Below are positions 6,387 through 6,625 of a stretch of 6,625 bases of DNA, piece after piece. The DNA lies in the NCBI GenBank assembly GCA_031289515.1, contig JAITPH010000269.1:1-6625 (forward strand), read 5' to 3'. The translations under genes were made by a program, and so were the position numbers. The DNA is from Tannerella sp. GTDB lineage: Bacteria; Bacteroidota; Bacteroidia; Bacteroidales; Tannerellaceae. Within the stretch, counting starts at the first letter, position 1, and each line of letters begins with the position of its first letter. Under the pieces are notes generated by a model. The model ran no database searches, was not told where the DNA came from, and worked only from the letters and a program-made list of their open reading frames with translations.

Positions 6387-6557
6387 TCAAGATTTCATCG
6401 TCTTAGAAGCAAAGTTTTCGCCTTGTACTTTGTTGCAAGGAACGTTAACTACAAATGAGGATTGACAAATGATGTCTCCGTGCGTTACGCCGAACGGAAA
6501 AATACCGCAAAATGATGATTGTAGAGACAGAGTGCGCCCCGCCCTTACGTTATGCGT
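6387..6557 (-). other. Open minus-strand frame without a start codon, possible gene remnant or repeat-derived reading frame
   Basis: On the minus strand, 56 sense codons are open between an in-frame stop at 6558-6560 and a TGA at 6387-6389. The deduced peptide has a gene-like look near its end: CGIFPFGVTHGDIICQSSF, then NVPCNKVQGENFASKTMKS and the stop. The only ATG is four codons before that TGA. The frame runs through repeat copy 2. It may be the 3' remnant of a lost gene, a frame carried by a larger repeat, or chance. I do not call it a gene. Confidence 0.25.
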
Positions 6558-6572
6558 TCATTCGGATTTATT
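6519..6572 (+). repeat. Dispersed hairpin element, copy 2 (diverged)
   Basis: This is a second copy in the same orientation as the one at 5530-5584. The core (6519-6547) begins TTGTAGAGAC and keeps GTGCGC at its centre, so the TGCG loop is conserved. Four of the ten stem pairs have become A-C on the + strand and one G-T. Read on the minus strand, those four A-C sites become G-U wobbles, so nine of ten pairs could still form there. The A/T-rich right half is also recognisable, down to ATTTATT at 6566-6572. Confidence 0.7.
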
Positions 6573-6582
6573 ATCCCGAACA

Positions 6583-6615
6583 TTTGTTGTTTTCCGAAAA
6601 AAAAACGTATATTTG
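6583..6615 (+). promoter_or_regulatory. Bacteroidota-type promoter reading out of the window
   Basis: The -33 box TTTG is at 6583-6586 and the -7 box TATATTTG at 6608-6615, a full TAnnTTTG match, with a 21-base spacer containing an A-run. The start site would fall near 6619, so a + strand gene should begin just beyond the right edge. The box is followed by CGC, close to the TTTGCG context of the promoter at 5587-5594. Confidence 0.7.
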
Positions 6616-6625
6616 CGCAATCAAC

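Larger units (their letters stand above)
6380..6625. other. Intergenic tail after the two-gene unit
   Basis: No convincing gene is present. It holds a small inverted repeat, CAAAGT (6410-6415) with ACTTTG (6427-6432), without a T-run. An 8-base direct repeat ACAAATGA occurs at 6451-6458 and 6465-6472. The tail also contains the second dispersed-element copy and an outgoing promoter. No clear intrinsic terminator for the two-gene unit was found. Confidence 0.6.

Noticed and set aside
6410..6440. Terminator for the two-gene unit
   Set aside because: The inverted repeats there (CAAAGT/ACTTTG and CCTTG/CAAGG) are short, overlap each other and have no T-run after them.
5530..6547. CRISPR array or insertion sequence formed by the two repeats
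   Set aside because: Only two copies exist, about 1 kb apart with genes between them. There is no transposase, no terminal inverted repeat pair and no visible target duplication.

Overview
The window looks like a chromosomal piece of a Bacteroidota genome, most likely a Bacteroidales with a type IX secretion system (T9SS). Three observations support this. First, there is a PorW/SprE-type TPR lipoprotein gene. Second, the start codons have A/T-rich leaders and mostly lack Shine-Dalgarno sequences. Third, two intergenic sites match the Bacteroidota promoter form TTTG-N19..21-TAnnTTTG. I cannot name the species from sequence alone.

Positions 1-5513 hold a tightly packed, co-directional gene row. 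It starts with the 3' part of aroA (EPSP synthase, cut by the window edge). Next comes a small single-pass membrane protein with a Cys-Cys-Gly-x-His-x-x-Cys motif and no known function, overlapping aroA by 4 bases. Then, 4 bases on, comes a ZnuB/MntB-type metal ABC permease, and 30 bases later a 1172-residue PorW/SprE-type lipoprotein. No internal promoter is evident, so the row is probably one operon with its promoter upstream of the window. It mixes shikimate synthesis, metal transport and protein secretion, so the genes look linked by position rather than by one pathway.

After porW the character changes. A 29-base hairpin-forming repeat, part of a roughly 55-base dispersed element, starts 17 bases after the porW stop. 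It is followed at once by a promoter and a lower-G+C two-gene unit (5616-6379): a 171-residue GNAT-like protein and a 77-residue partner 14 bases downstream. The pair resembles a small accessory module whose role I cannot assign. A toxin-antitoxin-like or modification role is only a hypothesis. The unit ends at 6379. A second, diverged copy of the element lies at 6519-6572, in the same orientation, followed by another promoter that fires out of the window. The accessory pair is thus bracketed by direct copies of the same small element.

The 246-base tail (6380-6625) has no convincing gene. It holds the second repeat copy, the outgoing promoter and an odd open frame on the minus strand (6387-6557) that lacks a start codon.
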